NCBI RefSeq assembly: GCF_021134715.1
Contig: NC_060023.1
Location: 7,936,001-8,000,000 of the forward strand
Origin: Daphnia pulex
Taxonomy: Eukaryota; Arthropoda; Branchiopoda; Diplostraca; Daphniidae
Reading direction: 5' to 3'
Length of the DNA: 64,000 nt
Shown in pieces: positions 1-11,500 of this stretch. Numbering within the stretch: position 1 is the stretch's first letter; the number at the start of each line of letters is the position of its first letter. The position numbers and the translations under genes are program-made. The notes under the pieces are model-generated. The model was not told where the DNA came from. It searched no databases and worked only from the letters and a program-made list of their open reading frames with translations.

Positions 1-176
1 TTAACACACTCGCAAGTTAAAACTTGAGCGTTTCCGAGCTGCTTCAAACCCCTCTTTCGTCCAACGACAACTTCATATAACCAATATAACAGATATATAG
101 TATGAGCGGATCCAGCAGAATCAAAATCCAGTTGAATCCAACGAAGCGAACCTCGCACTTTGCAATATTTTTCCAG

Positions 177-1195
177 GAGAAGACGGGACGCCGACGACGA
201 TCTCTACATTATTCCGCACACAAAGTGGTGCGGTAAGGGCAATCGGGCCGACGGACCGTCGCACCTGGGCGGCTACGCAGCGGCGGACAGGTGCTGTCGC
301 CAGCACGACAATGAGTGCCCTCAGCACATCACGGCTTGGTCCGAGAAATTCGGCCTTTACAATAGTCGCCCTTACACGGCCATGCATTGCACTTGCGACG
401 ACAGGTAACGTTCGTCCCCTCGCCTCCAATCAACTTGGACGTCGGTGTTGAAAATGATAAAAGTTCCGTTGTGTTGATCGTTTAAGAAAAAAAAAAGCGA
501 AACCAGAAAAGGGGGGCCCTTAATCAAGGACGAAGTGGGAAGCTTATAATTATTTGGCGACGGCAAAACAGAAAACGAGGCCATCGATCGATCATTTTCT
601 CGAATGTTTTTTCAAAAGGCTTAGGCTAAAATTTGAAATTCCAAGAATTCGTATGTACACCGCCCAAAAAATAATAGTATGTATGTCTATTAGGGACCGT
701 TAGACAGAAAATGGAACAGGCTAGAGAGTATGCTGATGACCTTCTTGGCCGACATCGCCTTGCCTCCAGCGGTTCAGCCGAACTTTCATTCTAATTATTA
801 AATGAACATTTTTTTTTTGCCTGAAATGATTTTGGGATGTTGCGTTATGCCTGTAACATGGTTTTATACTGACGTGGAAGCCCGTGCCAAGAATATTTAA
901 TTAATGTTCTCTTCCACATTTTTAGATTCCGCTCATGCTTGAAACAAGCCAACACGGCCGCCTCTAACCTAGTGGGAAAGCTTTTCTTCAACATCATTCA
1001 AATCAAGTATAATAAACGTCAATTTTTTTTGTTCATATTATACAAACAATTCTGATCTTTTCAAATTCATTTTTTTCTTACAGATGTTTTGTGCTTAAAC
1101 CAGAGAAAGTTTGCAAGAAGAGTTCCTGGTGGGGCAAGTGCACGCAGAACGAGTGGAAAAAGAAAGCTCACCTTCGCGATCCTATTCCTTATTGA
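177..1195 (+). CDS. Group III (bee-venom-type) secreted phospholipase A2, 3' exons, 5' end missing
   Basis: Exons 177-404, 926-1006 and 1084-1195 join in phase (AG|A, then AA|A) and end at TGA. The product should hydrolyse the sn-2 ester of phospholipids outside the cell, with calcium as cofactor. The first exon shows the calcium-loop motif TKWCGKG, then DRCCRQHD with the catalytic His-Asp pair, then the HCTCDDR-F-R-SCL core typical of group III enzymes. A Cys-rich tail ending DPIPY follows. The acceptor at 175-176 (ttttccag) means that the signal peptide exon lies upstream, outside or at the edge of the window; the ATG at 160 falls inside the presumed intron. One oddity is that the active-site loop reads HDNEC where relatives usually have HD-x-C, one residue longer. 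The family call is firm. Substrate and tissue are unknown. Confidence 0.85.
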
Positions 1196-2640
1196 AATTC
1201 CAGTTTTGTTTTCGTTACGTGTCTAACGATTTTTCATCGCCGATAATAAGCGGTCAATTAATTTTTTCCCCACAAGTGGAAATAGAAACCAATGTCGTTT
1301 TTCCTCTTCGACAGCATCATCATCCATGCAAAGTCATGCACACCTTTTTGTTTGTTTTTCTTTCATATTTTCTTTCTATTCCTCACTAAAGTCTGCAACC
1401 ACGGTTCCGAATTCGTGTAGGCATCCGTGACGACATTATCTTTGATATTATCATCGCAAATTGAAGGACGTCTCGATCTTCTGGGGGTCTAAGACTCCGC
1501 GTGTCGAAAGGTCTCAATATTTCATACGTGTGTATTATTTACTTTTGTGTAAATTGTCCGAACTCGCATTCATTCGTATTATACAGCTCGTGCACATGTT
1601 TTTTTATGTTGAAACCGATTCTCCGTTTCTCCGAAATTTCATACGAATTATCTGAATTGTGTTATTCAATTTTGCGCCTTGCCAATTGCATCCTAGAAGT
1701 GTTCTCCTATTATGGCCAAATAGAAAAATTACGTCGCGTTCGTGTAATTTTAAAACGCCATTTTTTGTGACCGTTTTCGTGTCCTTTTTATATTTGGCAA
1801 AAATAAAATATTGATTTCCAATGTGCCATTTATACGCATTACATTGACACGCGCTAAATGTAAACTGAAGGTTAATTCCGTGCTTGCATGTGTTGTTTGT
1901 TTTGACACATACGCAACGCCACTGCCATGAACCATTAGATAAATTGATCGAACCAATCGAGCATTTCCTGGATAAAACGCTGATTTATTTGATTATAAGT
2001 GGGTCAGCCGGCCATTGAGTTGTTATTAAGCAACCCCAGACTAACTAAGGACGAAATGCTGCAACACACAAGATTCAGCAAAACTGTGAAATACGAAAAA
2101 CAAAAAAAAAAAGCAGGTTAACCTTCAGAAGAACCAGATTGAAAGCTCAGATTGAACTTTTTGCGCATGTACTACTGAATAAAGTTAACTTACATCCGGG
2201 ATGTTTCGCTGATTTTTTTAGAGGTCTTAGACATTGGCGTATTAACCTTGGCGTGAATTAATTAATTAATTATGGCGTTGCGGTCTTGCGGAAGCTTAGC
2301 CTTCAGAAAGGACTGCGTCTGAACTGATTTTTTACAGTTATTTATATGCTAGTAAATAAATTTGATAAAACTCATAATTTTAAATACATTCTAAAACGTT
2401 TTTTCCAATGCCAAGTTTGTTAATTTATTGCTGACTTAAAACTTGATTAGATATTTACAGATTTCTACTATTTGCAGACAACTGATGAGGCGGTTAAATT
2501 GATAAAGGGCTTTAAGTAATCTTTAAGTCTTCTTCGTTAATAATTTCCATGATTCCGGATTCCGGATTCCGGAGCTCTGCAAGTCTGCTAGTGCTAGTTA
2601 GCCTAGTTTGCAGTCAGCTTCTGGCCTCCGCTTCATCAGC
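1196..2640. other. Intergenic: 3' UTR of the phospholipase gene and spacer
   Basis: No open frame here resembles a protein. A possible polyadenylation signal (AATAAA) for the upstream phospholipase lies near 1802. The rest is AT-rich, with simple runs near 2097-2112 and short TTAA-type repeats near 2255-2275. Confidence 0.6.
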
Positions 2641-2652
2641 AGAGGCGCCACT

Positions 2653-2660
2653 TATATAAG
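2653..2660 (+). promoter_or_regulatory. Probable TATA box of the DDX52-like helicase gene
   Basis: The sequence TATATAAG lies about 205 bases before the helicase start codon. It is the best TATA-like match in the interval between the two plus-strand genes. The call rests on motif and position only. Confidence 0.4.
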
Positions 2661-2864
2661 GAGACTTACTTACACTTGGCAACGTTACCAAATGCTGTCT
2701 GCTAGTGTGTAGAAAATTCGGTGTGCTGTTTTGCACGTGTATTGAAAGTTTAATCGTTTAATCTGAACATTGAATTCGTTTCTCATTTGAATTTCGAAAT
2801 ACCCATTTCTAATAAAATTAATTGACCAAGTTTTCCAAGTGTTGCACTGTTTTTGGCAATTAAA

Positions 2865-5070
2865 ATGGATGCTCGTGACTTGTTCAGGCGACTGTCAGCT
2901 GGCGCAAAATTTGACAAAAACAGATTCAAGAATGATGCTATTAAGTTTCAGGTACCACATTATTGACATTTTTTTTAAAATTCTATTTATAATGTTGTTC
3001 TCCTCATTCAGCTAGCTCAAAAACAACCTTCCTCTACTTCATTGAGCAATTCTACTCTTGGAATTGACACTACACAAGCACAGCATAATCATCAACCAGA
3101 AAATGATATCGACAACAATTCATGTGAAGAAAATGAAGAGAATGAAACCGTGGAAAACATTGTTGATCCTAGAGCAGAAATTAAAGCATTGCGGCGTGAA
3201 AGGAAAAGAAAAATAAAAACACCAAAAGAGTTAGCCGCACTGAAGAAAGAGGAAATCAGTAGAAAGAGAAAAGCCCACAAAATACATGTCCAGGGTAGTG
3301 ATATTCCAACTCCAGTTGAAACGTGAGTAGTTTTACAAAATGGTTGTCCTAGGAAAATGATTTATTTATTCAATGTTTCAGGTTTGAAGAGCTTGCACAG
3401 CAGTTCAGTATCAAAGAAGAACTTATTAAAAATATTCAAACAAGAGGATATGAAGTCCCTACTCCAATTCAGATGCAAGCTATTCCTTTAATGCTGAAGA
3501 AAAGAGAGATTTTGGCTTGTGCCCCGACGGGATCTGGAAAAACTGCTGCATTTTTGGTCCCCATCATACATTGTCTTGGAGCCCCACAGAAAAAAGGTTT
3601 CAGAGCGGTCATCGTATCTCCTACTCGCGAGTTAGCCAATCAGACTCATAGGGAATGCGTTAAACTAACGGAAGGAATTGGTTTACGTTGTCACGTCATT
3701 GACAATGTAGGCAAAGCTACGCAGAAATTTGGGCCAAAGTCATCTCAAAGATTCGGTAGTATCAATTTTACAGAAGATTTCTATTTCAAAATAGTTGTTG
3801 TATTCATATTTGTTTGTAGATATCCTTATCACAACACCGAATCGATTGGTCTTTTTGCTCTCGCAAGAACCACCTGCGATTTCGCTAAAAAAGTAAGACA
3901 GTTTTCCAAATCTGTTAATATTTTCTAATTTTATCGATTCCTTTCATATCTTGCCCCACTATTCTTTAGTGTGGAGTGGCTTATTGTTGACGAATCAGAC
4001 AAGTTGTTTGAAGAAGGACGCCAAGGGTTTCGTGATCAATTGGGGGCAATTTACCGGGCATGCGATTCTAATCAGATCAGAAGAGCTTTCTTCAGTGCAA
4101 CTTTTGCATTCGACGTCCAAGAGTGGTGCAAATTAAATCTTGACAACGTAGTTATGCTCACTATCGGACAAAAGAATTCTGCTTCCGAAAAGGTAGAACA
4201 ACAACTCATCTTCGCCGGGAGCGAAGGTGGAAAACTAATGGCATTCCGCAACCTAATTGTTGAGGTAAGTAACAAGCAGTTTTCCCTTTGCTACGACGAT
4301 AACAGAAAATAAATTGTTTTATTTATTTATTAGGGTCTTAATCCACCAGTTTTAGTATTTGTTCAGACAAAAGAACGAGCAAAAGAATTATACACTGAAC
4401 TTGTGTATGACGGTATAAATGTTGACGTCATTCACGCAGAGCGTTCTCAACTTCAACGTGACAATGTGGTGAAAAGCTTTCGCTCCGGTCAAATTTGGGT
4501 ACTTATATGTACGGAGCTTATGGGTCGTGGTATTGATTTCAAAGGTGTTAACCTTGTGGTCAATTACGACTTTCCGCCATCTGCCATCAGTTACATCCAC
4601 CGAATTGGTACGTACTACTGCAAATTGTTACTTTTCTCGATTTCAATCCTCTACAGAAGAATTTTTATTTTCAGGTCGAACGGGGCGCGCCGGACGTCCA
4701 GGCAAAGCAATTACTTTTTTCACAGAGTGTGATGCAGTCTATCTCCGCAAGTATAATTTTGTTTTTTGCACAAATATTCTATGTGTCAATTGTCGTTATT
4801 CTTTTACTTTGTAGGATTGCCACTGTAATGCGGAATTCCGGATGCGAGGTACCAGAGTACATGTTGCAAATGAAGAAAACCTCGAGGAGTGATGCCAAGA
4901 AGATGGCCCGGAAGGTTCCTACTCGAAAATCTATTTCCACGGAACCACTCCCCGACAAGATTAAGCGGAAAAAGCGTGAAAGGATCATCGCCAACGTTCG
5001 AAAAAACAAACAAAATGGACAGCAAGGGCCGTCAACTAAGAAGCAGAAAATTGTGGCTAATAATGTGTAA
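2865..5070 (+). CDS. DDX52: DEAD-box RNA helicase, DDX52/Rok1 type, 581 aa
   Basis: Eight exons: 2865-2951, 3012-3322, 3382-3755, 3820-3892, 3970-4264, 4334-4607, 4675-4750, 4815-5070. All junctions are GT-AG with agreeing phases, giving 582 codons including the stop. Motif order: motif I APTGSGKT (about 180-187), PTRELA, TTPNR, motif II DESD (289-292), SAT (324-326), RGID (445-448), and [11 protein letters not shown] (469-479). The DESDKLFE variant of motif II, the acidic and basic N-terminal arm and the Lys/Arg-rich tail match DDX52/Rok1, a nucleolar ATP-dependent helicase needed for 18S rRNA processing in yeast. Length is near the human 599 residues. The ATG at 2865 is followed by a conserved-looking [13 protein letters not shown] start. 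The gene appears intact, and its 3' end converges on the giant minus-strand gene. Confidence 0.93.
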
Positions 5071-5523
5071 AAAAAAAAATTATGCGTTGTGTCATTCACA
5101 CGAATACAAAACCTTGTGAAATTTTTAAAAGTTTATTATTACTTCCATTCATAAGTTTCATTACACTTCTTGTTGGATTTTTGTGTCCAACTTTTAATAT
5201 TTCAATATATGGATACATATAGCAATAACTAATAAATAGATTTCACAAATGAATCAAATCAACAAATAGAATTAAATAATGGGTGCTTTATAACTTTATA
5301 AAATGTTCAGCCAGATCTACCAGATCACTTCCCACTCTACTGCACTCATTGCTGAATTTGGGGTAAGCGAAATAAGCTCGTGTGTGGGCAAAATGTAAGT
5401 TCAGAATAAAGAACTTGTCAATGTTGTGTGAATATTTTTAAAACATTACTGATAAAACGAATGATAAAGATTATTTTTTTATGTGCAGCAGAAATGAATT
5501 TAATTTAATTTGTCTTGGTTGAA
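5071..5523. other. Convergent 3' untranslated region between helicase and giant gene
   Basis: The 453-base gap separates the two stop codons. AATAAA signals for the plus strand occur near 5229 and 5405. The reverse complement of AATAAA occurs near 5132 for the minus strand. The two 3' UTRs may therefore overlap. No coding frame is seen. Confidence 0.5.
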
Positions 5524-8500
5524 TTAAGCCCGGACTGGATCGAAGAGAAAACGACGGAAGAGCATGTTGGGAACGCGTCGTGGCTCTTTGATGGACAGGG
5601 CTTTCTCAGTTGCATTCTTCCTTCTTGCAGCACGAAGCCACTGTGGAACGTTGTTGGGTTTCCTAGAAACAATTTCCTTCATTGCCCCCGCATCTACGTC
5701 TCCACGCTTGTCTGCATTCCGTTGGAAAGAGACGCGATTAATTGAACAGAGAATTGGGCCCCATTGACATTTCGGAGGTGGTGACACGGACGTTGTTGTA
5801 GGGCGTGTTTCGGGTTGTGTTGTTCCTTGTGTTGTTGGTTCCGTTGGTGCTGATTCCTCGATTTCCTCATCGGATTTCTTGAAATTCTTGATTTTGAACA
5901 TAAGTCGATCAAAAAGCCATTCGTTATCCAAGTGACTCGAATCCGGTATGACATTCTTTAACTTTGAAATGAAATCGGAGTTTTTCACTATAACTCGCAG
6001 TTTATCTTCGACATCTGGAGTTATATATTTCTGGGCGAATTCCGGAAGATTGTCTTTTGCGGCTGTCAGGAGGCGAAGCATTAACAATCTTAGGTTTCCA
6101 GTTTCGGTATAGTCAATTGTATCATCGGTCAGATATTTATCCAGATGCTTATAGTCTACTTGAGCGAATTTCTCCGGAATCAAATGGATCAACACACTAG
6201 GTATCGACAACTCTTTCCAATTTTGCAAGGTTTCAAGTTGCTCCGGAAACATTTTTGCAACATATTTGGTAAGAACCATTCTTTCTTCGCTGCTAGATGG
6301 ATTAAATTCTTCGGGAAACATTTGCGATAGGATTTTGGCGATCAACCAAGGATGGTCCAGCGTACGATCTTCATAGAGATCGTTGAAAAGAGCAAGGAGC
6401 AAGTCACCACCGCCATCAATAGATCTACCGAAAGGGGTTCCAATGAACAGCACGGAAAGAAGTAGCAGGAAAGGCGAAGCGATTATAAGTGCTGCAATGC
6501 CTAAAACTGGAAAAGCGTTCCAAATAGGAACTAAGGCCCCCCAAGGTGAGGATGGTCCGCTACTGATTGACGAATCCCCTGATGATGACGAACTTTGAGA
6601 TGATCCGGATGATGAAGAAGATACCGACGGTACGAAAATAGTATTGATTGGCGGGGGCGGGGGCACGGGTACGATTAGATCAGTGAAAACGGTGATAACT
6701 TCAATACTCGGTAGTAAAGGCGTTGTCAAGTAACTTTCAGTGGTGGTTTCCTGAAAGGTGGTTGAGAAGGTTGTACTTTGTTGCACATCCGAGATCGGCG
6801 TAGTAAAAACGGCTGACATCATAGTAGTTGGTAGTTTTGTCGGTGCTTCTGTCAGCTCTTCCGTCGGCACTTCTGTTGGTGCATTAGTCAATGGTAGTTC
6901 AGAAGTGGGTTTCACTGTTATCTTTTCAGTTGTAGTAGTTTCTACAATGGGTGCTTCGGTGACATACTCCGTTGTTACTTGTTCTGTAGTAGTCATCTTC
7001 TCTGTAGTTGGGCCCGGAGTAGTGGTAATAATTTCAGTTGTTTGCTCAGTAGTCATGGCCTCAGTGGTTGCTTGTTCAGTAGTCATGGCTTCAGTGGTTA
7101 CCTGTTCAGTAATCATAGCTTCCGTAGTTGCCTTTTCAGTAGTCACGGCTTCAATTGTTTGTTCAGTAGTCATGGCTTCAGTCGTTTCTTGTTCATCAGT
7201 CATGGCTTCAGTTGTTGCCTTTTCAGTAGTTACGGCTTCAGTTGTTGTTTGTTCAGTAGTCATGGCTTCAGTGGTTAGTTGCTCAGTAATGAGGGCTTCC
7301 GTGGTTGTTTGTTCAGAAGTCATGGCTTCTGTGGTTGTTTGTTCAGTAGTCATGGCCTCAGTGGTTGCTTGTTCCGTAGTCATGGCCTCAGTGGTTGCTT
7401 TTTCAGTAGTCACGGCTTCAGTTGTTGTTTGTTCAGTAGTAACGGCTTCAGTGGTTGCTTGTTCAGTAGTCATGACTTCCGTGGTTGTTTGTTCAGTAGT
7501 CATGGCCTCAGTGGTTGCTTGTTCAGTAGTCACGGCTTTCGTTGTTGTTTGTTCAGTAGTCACGGCTTCAGTGGTTGCTTGTTCAGTAGTCATGACTTCC
7601 GTGGTTGTTTGTTCAGTAGTCATGGCCTCAGTGGTTGCTTGTTCAGTAGTCACGGCTTTCGTTGTTGTTTGTTCAGTAGTCGCGGCTTCAGTGGTTACTT
7701 GTTCAGTAGTGATGACTTCCGTGGTTGTTTGTTCAGTAGTCACGGCTTCAGTGGTTACTTGTTCAGTAGTCATGACTTCCGTGGTTGTTTGTTCAGTAGA
7801 CATGGCCTCAGTGGTTGCTTGTTCAGTAGTCACGGCTTCAGTAGTCATAGCTTCTGTGGTTGTTTGTTCAGAAGTCACGGCTTCTGTGGTTGCTTGTTCA
7901 GTAGTCATGACTTCCGTGGTTGTTTGTTCAGTAGTCATGGCCTCGGTGGTTGCTTGTTCAGTAGTCACGGCTTCAGAAGTCATAGCTTTTGTTGTTGTTT
8001 GTTCAGTAGTCACGGCTTCTGTCGTTGCGTGTTCAGTAGTCATGACTTCCGTGGTTGTTCGTTCAGTAGTCATGACCTCATTGGTTGCTTGTTCAGTAGT
8101 CATGGCTTCAGTGGTTGCTTGTTCAGTAGTCATGGCCTCAGTGGTTATCTGTTCAGTAGTCATGGCCTCAGTGATTACTTGTTCAGTAGTCATTGCTTCA
8201 GTGGTTGTTGGTTCAGTAGTCATTGCTTCAGTGGTTGTTGGTTCAGTAGTCACTGCTTCAGTGATTCCTTGTTCAGTAGTCATGGCTTCAGTGGTTACTT
8301 GTTCAGTCATTAGGGCTACTGAAGTTGCTTTTTCAGTAGTTACGGCTTCAGTAGTTTGTTCAGTAGTAATAGCTTCAGTGGTTTCTTGTTCAGGAGTCAC
8401 AGCTTCAGTGGATATTTGTTCAGTCACCAGGGCTTCTGTAGTTGCTTTTTCAGTAGTCACGGCTTCAGTAGTTGTTTGTTCAGTAGTCATAGCTTCAGTG

Positions 8501-11500
8501 GTTTCTTGTTGAGGAGTCACAGCTTCAGTGGATATTTGTTCAATCATCAGGGCTTCGGTGGTTGCCTTTTCAGTAGTCACGGCTTCAGTTGTCGTTTGTT
8601 CAGTATTCATGGCTTCAGTGGTTTCTTGTTCAGCAGCCATGGCTTCGGTTGTTGTCTTTTCAGTAGTCACGGCTTCAGTTGTCGTTTGTTCAGTAGTCAT
8701 GGCTTCAGTGGTTTCTTGTTCAGCAGCCATGGCTTCAGTTGTTGCTATTTCCGAAGTCACGGTTTCAGTTGTCGTTTCTTCAGTATTTATGGCTTCAGTG
8801 ATGTCTTGTCCAGTAGTTATGGCTTCAGTAGTTTGCTGTTCAGTAATCAGGGCTTCTGTGGTTGTTCGTTCAGTGGTCATGGATTCCGTAGTTGCCTTTT
8901 CAGTAGTCACGAATTCAGTTGTTGTTTTTTCAGTGGTCATCATGGCTTTAGTAGTTGTTTGTTCTGTAGTCATAGCTTCAGTAGTCATGCTGACACTTAT
9001 CTGTTCGGTAACTGAAACCTCTGTAGGTTGAACAGTTGCGCTTTCTTCTTCTTCCATACATTCCAAGGTCGCTGTCTCATCCTCACTGTCTTCCGTACTG
9101 TCCGTTACGTCAAAATTGGATTCAATCAGCCCAAATGCATCAGTTATTTCTTCAGTGGTGCTTTCAAATGATGACATTGTAGATGTCTGTACTACATCTT
9201 CTAGTGTAGTGAATACGGTTGGTGTGGTTGATTCCGATGTATTGGCTGTTGTGAAATCTGGAGAAGTCGACAAACTAGCAGTTGTAGAAGTAGTTTCCGC
9301 TGTGTCCGTTACTTCTGCCTCTGTTATGGTAGTTGAATCGCAATCAGTATTTCCAGTCGTTGGTTCTGTCACTGTCACTGCCAACTCGGTGGTAAATTCG
9401 TCTTCGGTATCATCTATAAACAACACAAGACAAGACACAAAACTTAAAACCGCTGAAAAATTTAAATGTTGTGAAAATAGTTCCGTCCAAATTGCCACGC
9501 GTAACGCGAAATGTATTAATTATTTTGAATTATACAGACCTACCTTTAAATATTATTTTTAAAACATTAATGATTTTAAACTTACCGCATGGTTCTGATG
9601 TACTCGTTTCTTCTATGGACGTTACTTCTGTAACCACAACTTCATTCGATACAACCAAGGTTGTACCTTAAATATATGAAAAAAATAAATAAATAAAAAC
9701 ATTGTAAATGATTCTTAATAAAATCAACAAACTGTAAACATTTAAATTAATTCAAGATTGGCGAAAATATACTTTGCGGTGTAGTAAAATTAACAGTGGA
9801 AGGAAGAGTGCTATGCGTAGTTGTAGAACTCTGGGATGTTGTTACAGCTTCTGTTGGTTCGGTAGTGATAGCAGTTGTAGAAAAGGGCGAAGAAACATCG
9901 GTAGATGAAGTTATCACAGTTGCAGCATCAGTCGTGGAAGTGAAATGAGGAGATTCAGTTGAAGTAATGAAAATATTTGCAGTTGTTGTGCCAAGAGAAG
10001 TTTCTTCACTCGTAACATCAGAGATCAACTGGTCTGGAGCAGTAGTTTCAGACGTTACAGAAGTTTGGGAAGTAGTTATCGAACTATCGGTCGAAAGGGG
10101 ACCTGAAGAAGGTGATTGTTCATCGTGTTCTTCGGTCGTAGCTAAACTCGATGACTCAGTAGATTCCGAGGTCGATTCTAGTGTGACAGAATAAATAGTA
10201 TCAAACATTGAGGAAGACACTGCATTATGGACATACGAAATTATGTAAAAGGACAGATAAGAAGAAGTTGTATCGTCTGATATGTTATGTAGTCGTCGTG
10301 AATAAAGAAGTACCGTAATCGTTGGTAACCGTAAAAGGTTCAGTCGATAGAGTATCTGCTGATGAAGGTGAAGTCGTAGTCGATGGTTGAGTGAGCATGG
10401 GAGTAGTGCTTATAAATATGTCTATGGGAGTGGTGGTTGAGAAGAAAGGTTCAGATGCCGACGCAAACCCTGAGCCCATTGTTGTTACAGAAGTTGAAGT
10501 AAAATCAGAGAATGTTGATTCAGTTAACACTTCAGGTAATAAAGAAGTCGAATAAGTTAAGTCGGTTGTAAACGTGGTTTCCGTGGTCAGAGATTCTGTG
10601 GAAGAATGTGGAACAGAATGACTTAAAGTAGTTAATGGCAACAAATCAGTAGTAGACACATCAAATGGCTCAGTGGTAAACGAAACAGTAGTAGTGGATA
10701 GCGAGGAAGAAAATAAATCGTCCGATGCTTCAGTGGTTACAAGAATAGAAGACATGTCGGTTTCTGTCACGCTATTATCTGCTGTTGTCTTTGTTTCAGT
10801 TGAATAATCGCTTGGTGCAACAGACGATTCTGTAAATAAGTCTGAGGCGGAAGTCCCACTAGAAGGAGTGGATGTTAACGATTGAGTTGTCGAAGAAGCA
10901 ATTGGTTCGCTACTTTCGAAACCTAATGCAGTGGTAAAAACAACATTTTCCGATGTATGTGGGGAAGATGGAAAATCAGTTTCTAATTCTGGATTTTTAG
11001 TTGTTCCTATGGACGATCCATCAGTAGACGTGGGGTGTTCAGTGGGAGAACTTTCCGAAATGGTAGAAAATGCAGGAAAAGTAGAGTCTGAGTTCACCGC
11101 CGTGGAAGTAAATTCCACAGTTGTATCATAGTTTTCTTGTGTCTCGTAGGTAGATTGGAAAATTGTAGTTGACTGAGGGTTAGAAGTAGAATCACTTGTG
11201 ACAATAGTGGGAACTGTTGTAATAACTGACTCGCTAATTGGAGATTCCGTTAAGGTTTGCGATGTTTCTGAAAATTGCTCGATGGTAGTCGTGGAGAACG
11301 ATTCTGGTGTGGAGTAAGAAAAAGAGCTGGTACTACTTTGCTGCATATCTGTTGTTGACGAATCTTCAGGTGTAGAGGTGCCTGAAATTTCTGATGAAAG
11401 AATTTCAAAATTTGGATCTGTTGTTGAAGAAGGAAGAACTGTTTCATCACTCGATTGAGTAACAACAGTAGTTGGCACAAAAGCTATGTCGCTTGTAAAT

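Noticed and set aside
160-176. ATG at 160 as the start of the phospholipase
   Set aside because: A good acceptor (ttttccag) ends at 176 and the residues before it do not look like a signal peptide, so an upstream exon is more likely.
1111-1389. 92-codon plus-strand frame over the last phospholipase exon
   Set aside because: Wrong frame: the Cys-rich tail ending DPIPY at 1195 is the real coding frame.
6995-8995. CRISPR-like array of about 30-bp repeats
   Set aside because: There are no unique spacers, the units are contiguous and in coding frame, and the surrounding genes are eukaryotic.
6758-9031. Long plus-strand open frames (584, 344, 219 and 167 codons) rich in Val/Ser or Phe/Ser/His/Gly
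   Set aside because: They are the reverse complement of the 30-bp coding minisatellite of the giant gene. A stop-free repeat opens several antisense frames, and the sense frame has splice sites, a signal peptide and a domain structure.
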